Origin: SIG710 sp045605745
GTDB taxonomy: Bacteria; Bacillota; Clostridia; Oscillospirales; CAG-272
Length of the DNA: 13,044 nucleotides
Assembly: GCA_045605745.1 (NCBI GenBank)
Contig: JAZUQN010000127.1
Location: 1 to 13,044, forward strand
Reading direction: 5' to 3'
Part shown: one piece after another, positions 13,036 through 13,044 of the stretch
How positions within the stretch are numbered: position 1 is the stretch's first letter
How the letters are laid out: each line of letters opens with the position of its first letter
The notes under the pieces: generated by a model
What the model was told of the DNA's origin: nothing
Databases searched by the model: none
The model's input: only the letters and a program-made list of their open reading frames with translations
Program-made: the position numbers and the translations under genes

Positions 13036-13044
13036 AATTACACC

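Overview
The window is low-GC Firmicutes DNA, most likely from an anaerobic, gut-type Clostridia lineage (Oscillospiraceae/Ruminococcaceae-like). The evidence is the AT-rich spacers, strong GGAGG-type ribosome binding sites, near-consensus sigma-A promoters, TTG starts, and protein types typical of that group. A dipicolinate synthase pair (dpaA-dpaB) points to an endospore former. The taxonomic call is inference; no 16S gene or other phylogenetic marker is present.

Layout from left to right: (1) the 5' part of a minus-strand lipoyl-less E2/CAT-type acyltransferase gene, divergent from rnhA (RNase HI); (2) a bidirectional terminator, then a minus-strand TIM-barrel sugar-phosphate isomerase/epimerase-like gene with its own promoter; (3) a minus-strand block comEC-dpaA-dpaB; (4) a plus-strand pair of an acyl-AMP ligase and a lone acyl carrier protein, divergent from comEC; (5) a second bidirectional terminator; (6) a minus-strand unit of tRNA-Ser(CGA), two hairpins and a CE2-like SGNH esterase gene; (7) a minus-strand PlsC-type acyltransferase fused to a zinc-ribbon C-terminal region; (8) the livM-livG-livF end of a branched-chain amino acid ABC transporter operon, which continues off the right edge.

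Functional links: dpaA and dpaB together make dipicolinic acid for the spore core. The ligase and ACP look like a two-gene module that activates a carboxylic acid and loads it onto the ACP. LivM, LivG and LivF are a permease and the two ATPases of one importer; livH and a binding protein should lie to the right. The other genes look like independent single-gene units, each with a recognisable promoter or terminator.

Several starts were moved from the longest reading frame. In comEC and the PlsC-like gene the longest frame begins inside or upstream of a strong promoter. In dpaA a TTG with a good ribosome binding site fits better than the upstream ATG. The reading frame through the esterase gene runs back through the tRNA and is not real there. 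I see no CRISPR array, insertion sequence, phage gene or toxin-antitoxin pair. Nothing in the window is clearly a new defence or mobile system. The most unusual items are a ComEC with a degenerate metallo-beta-lactamase domain placed ahead of the spore dipicolinate genes, the ligase-ACP pair, and the acyltransferase-zinc ribbon fusion.
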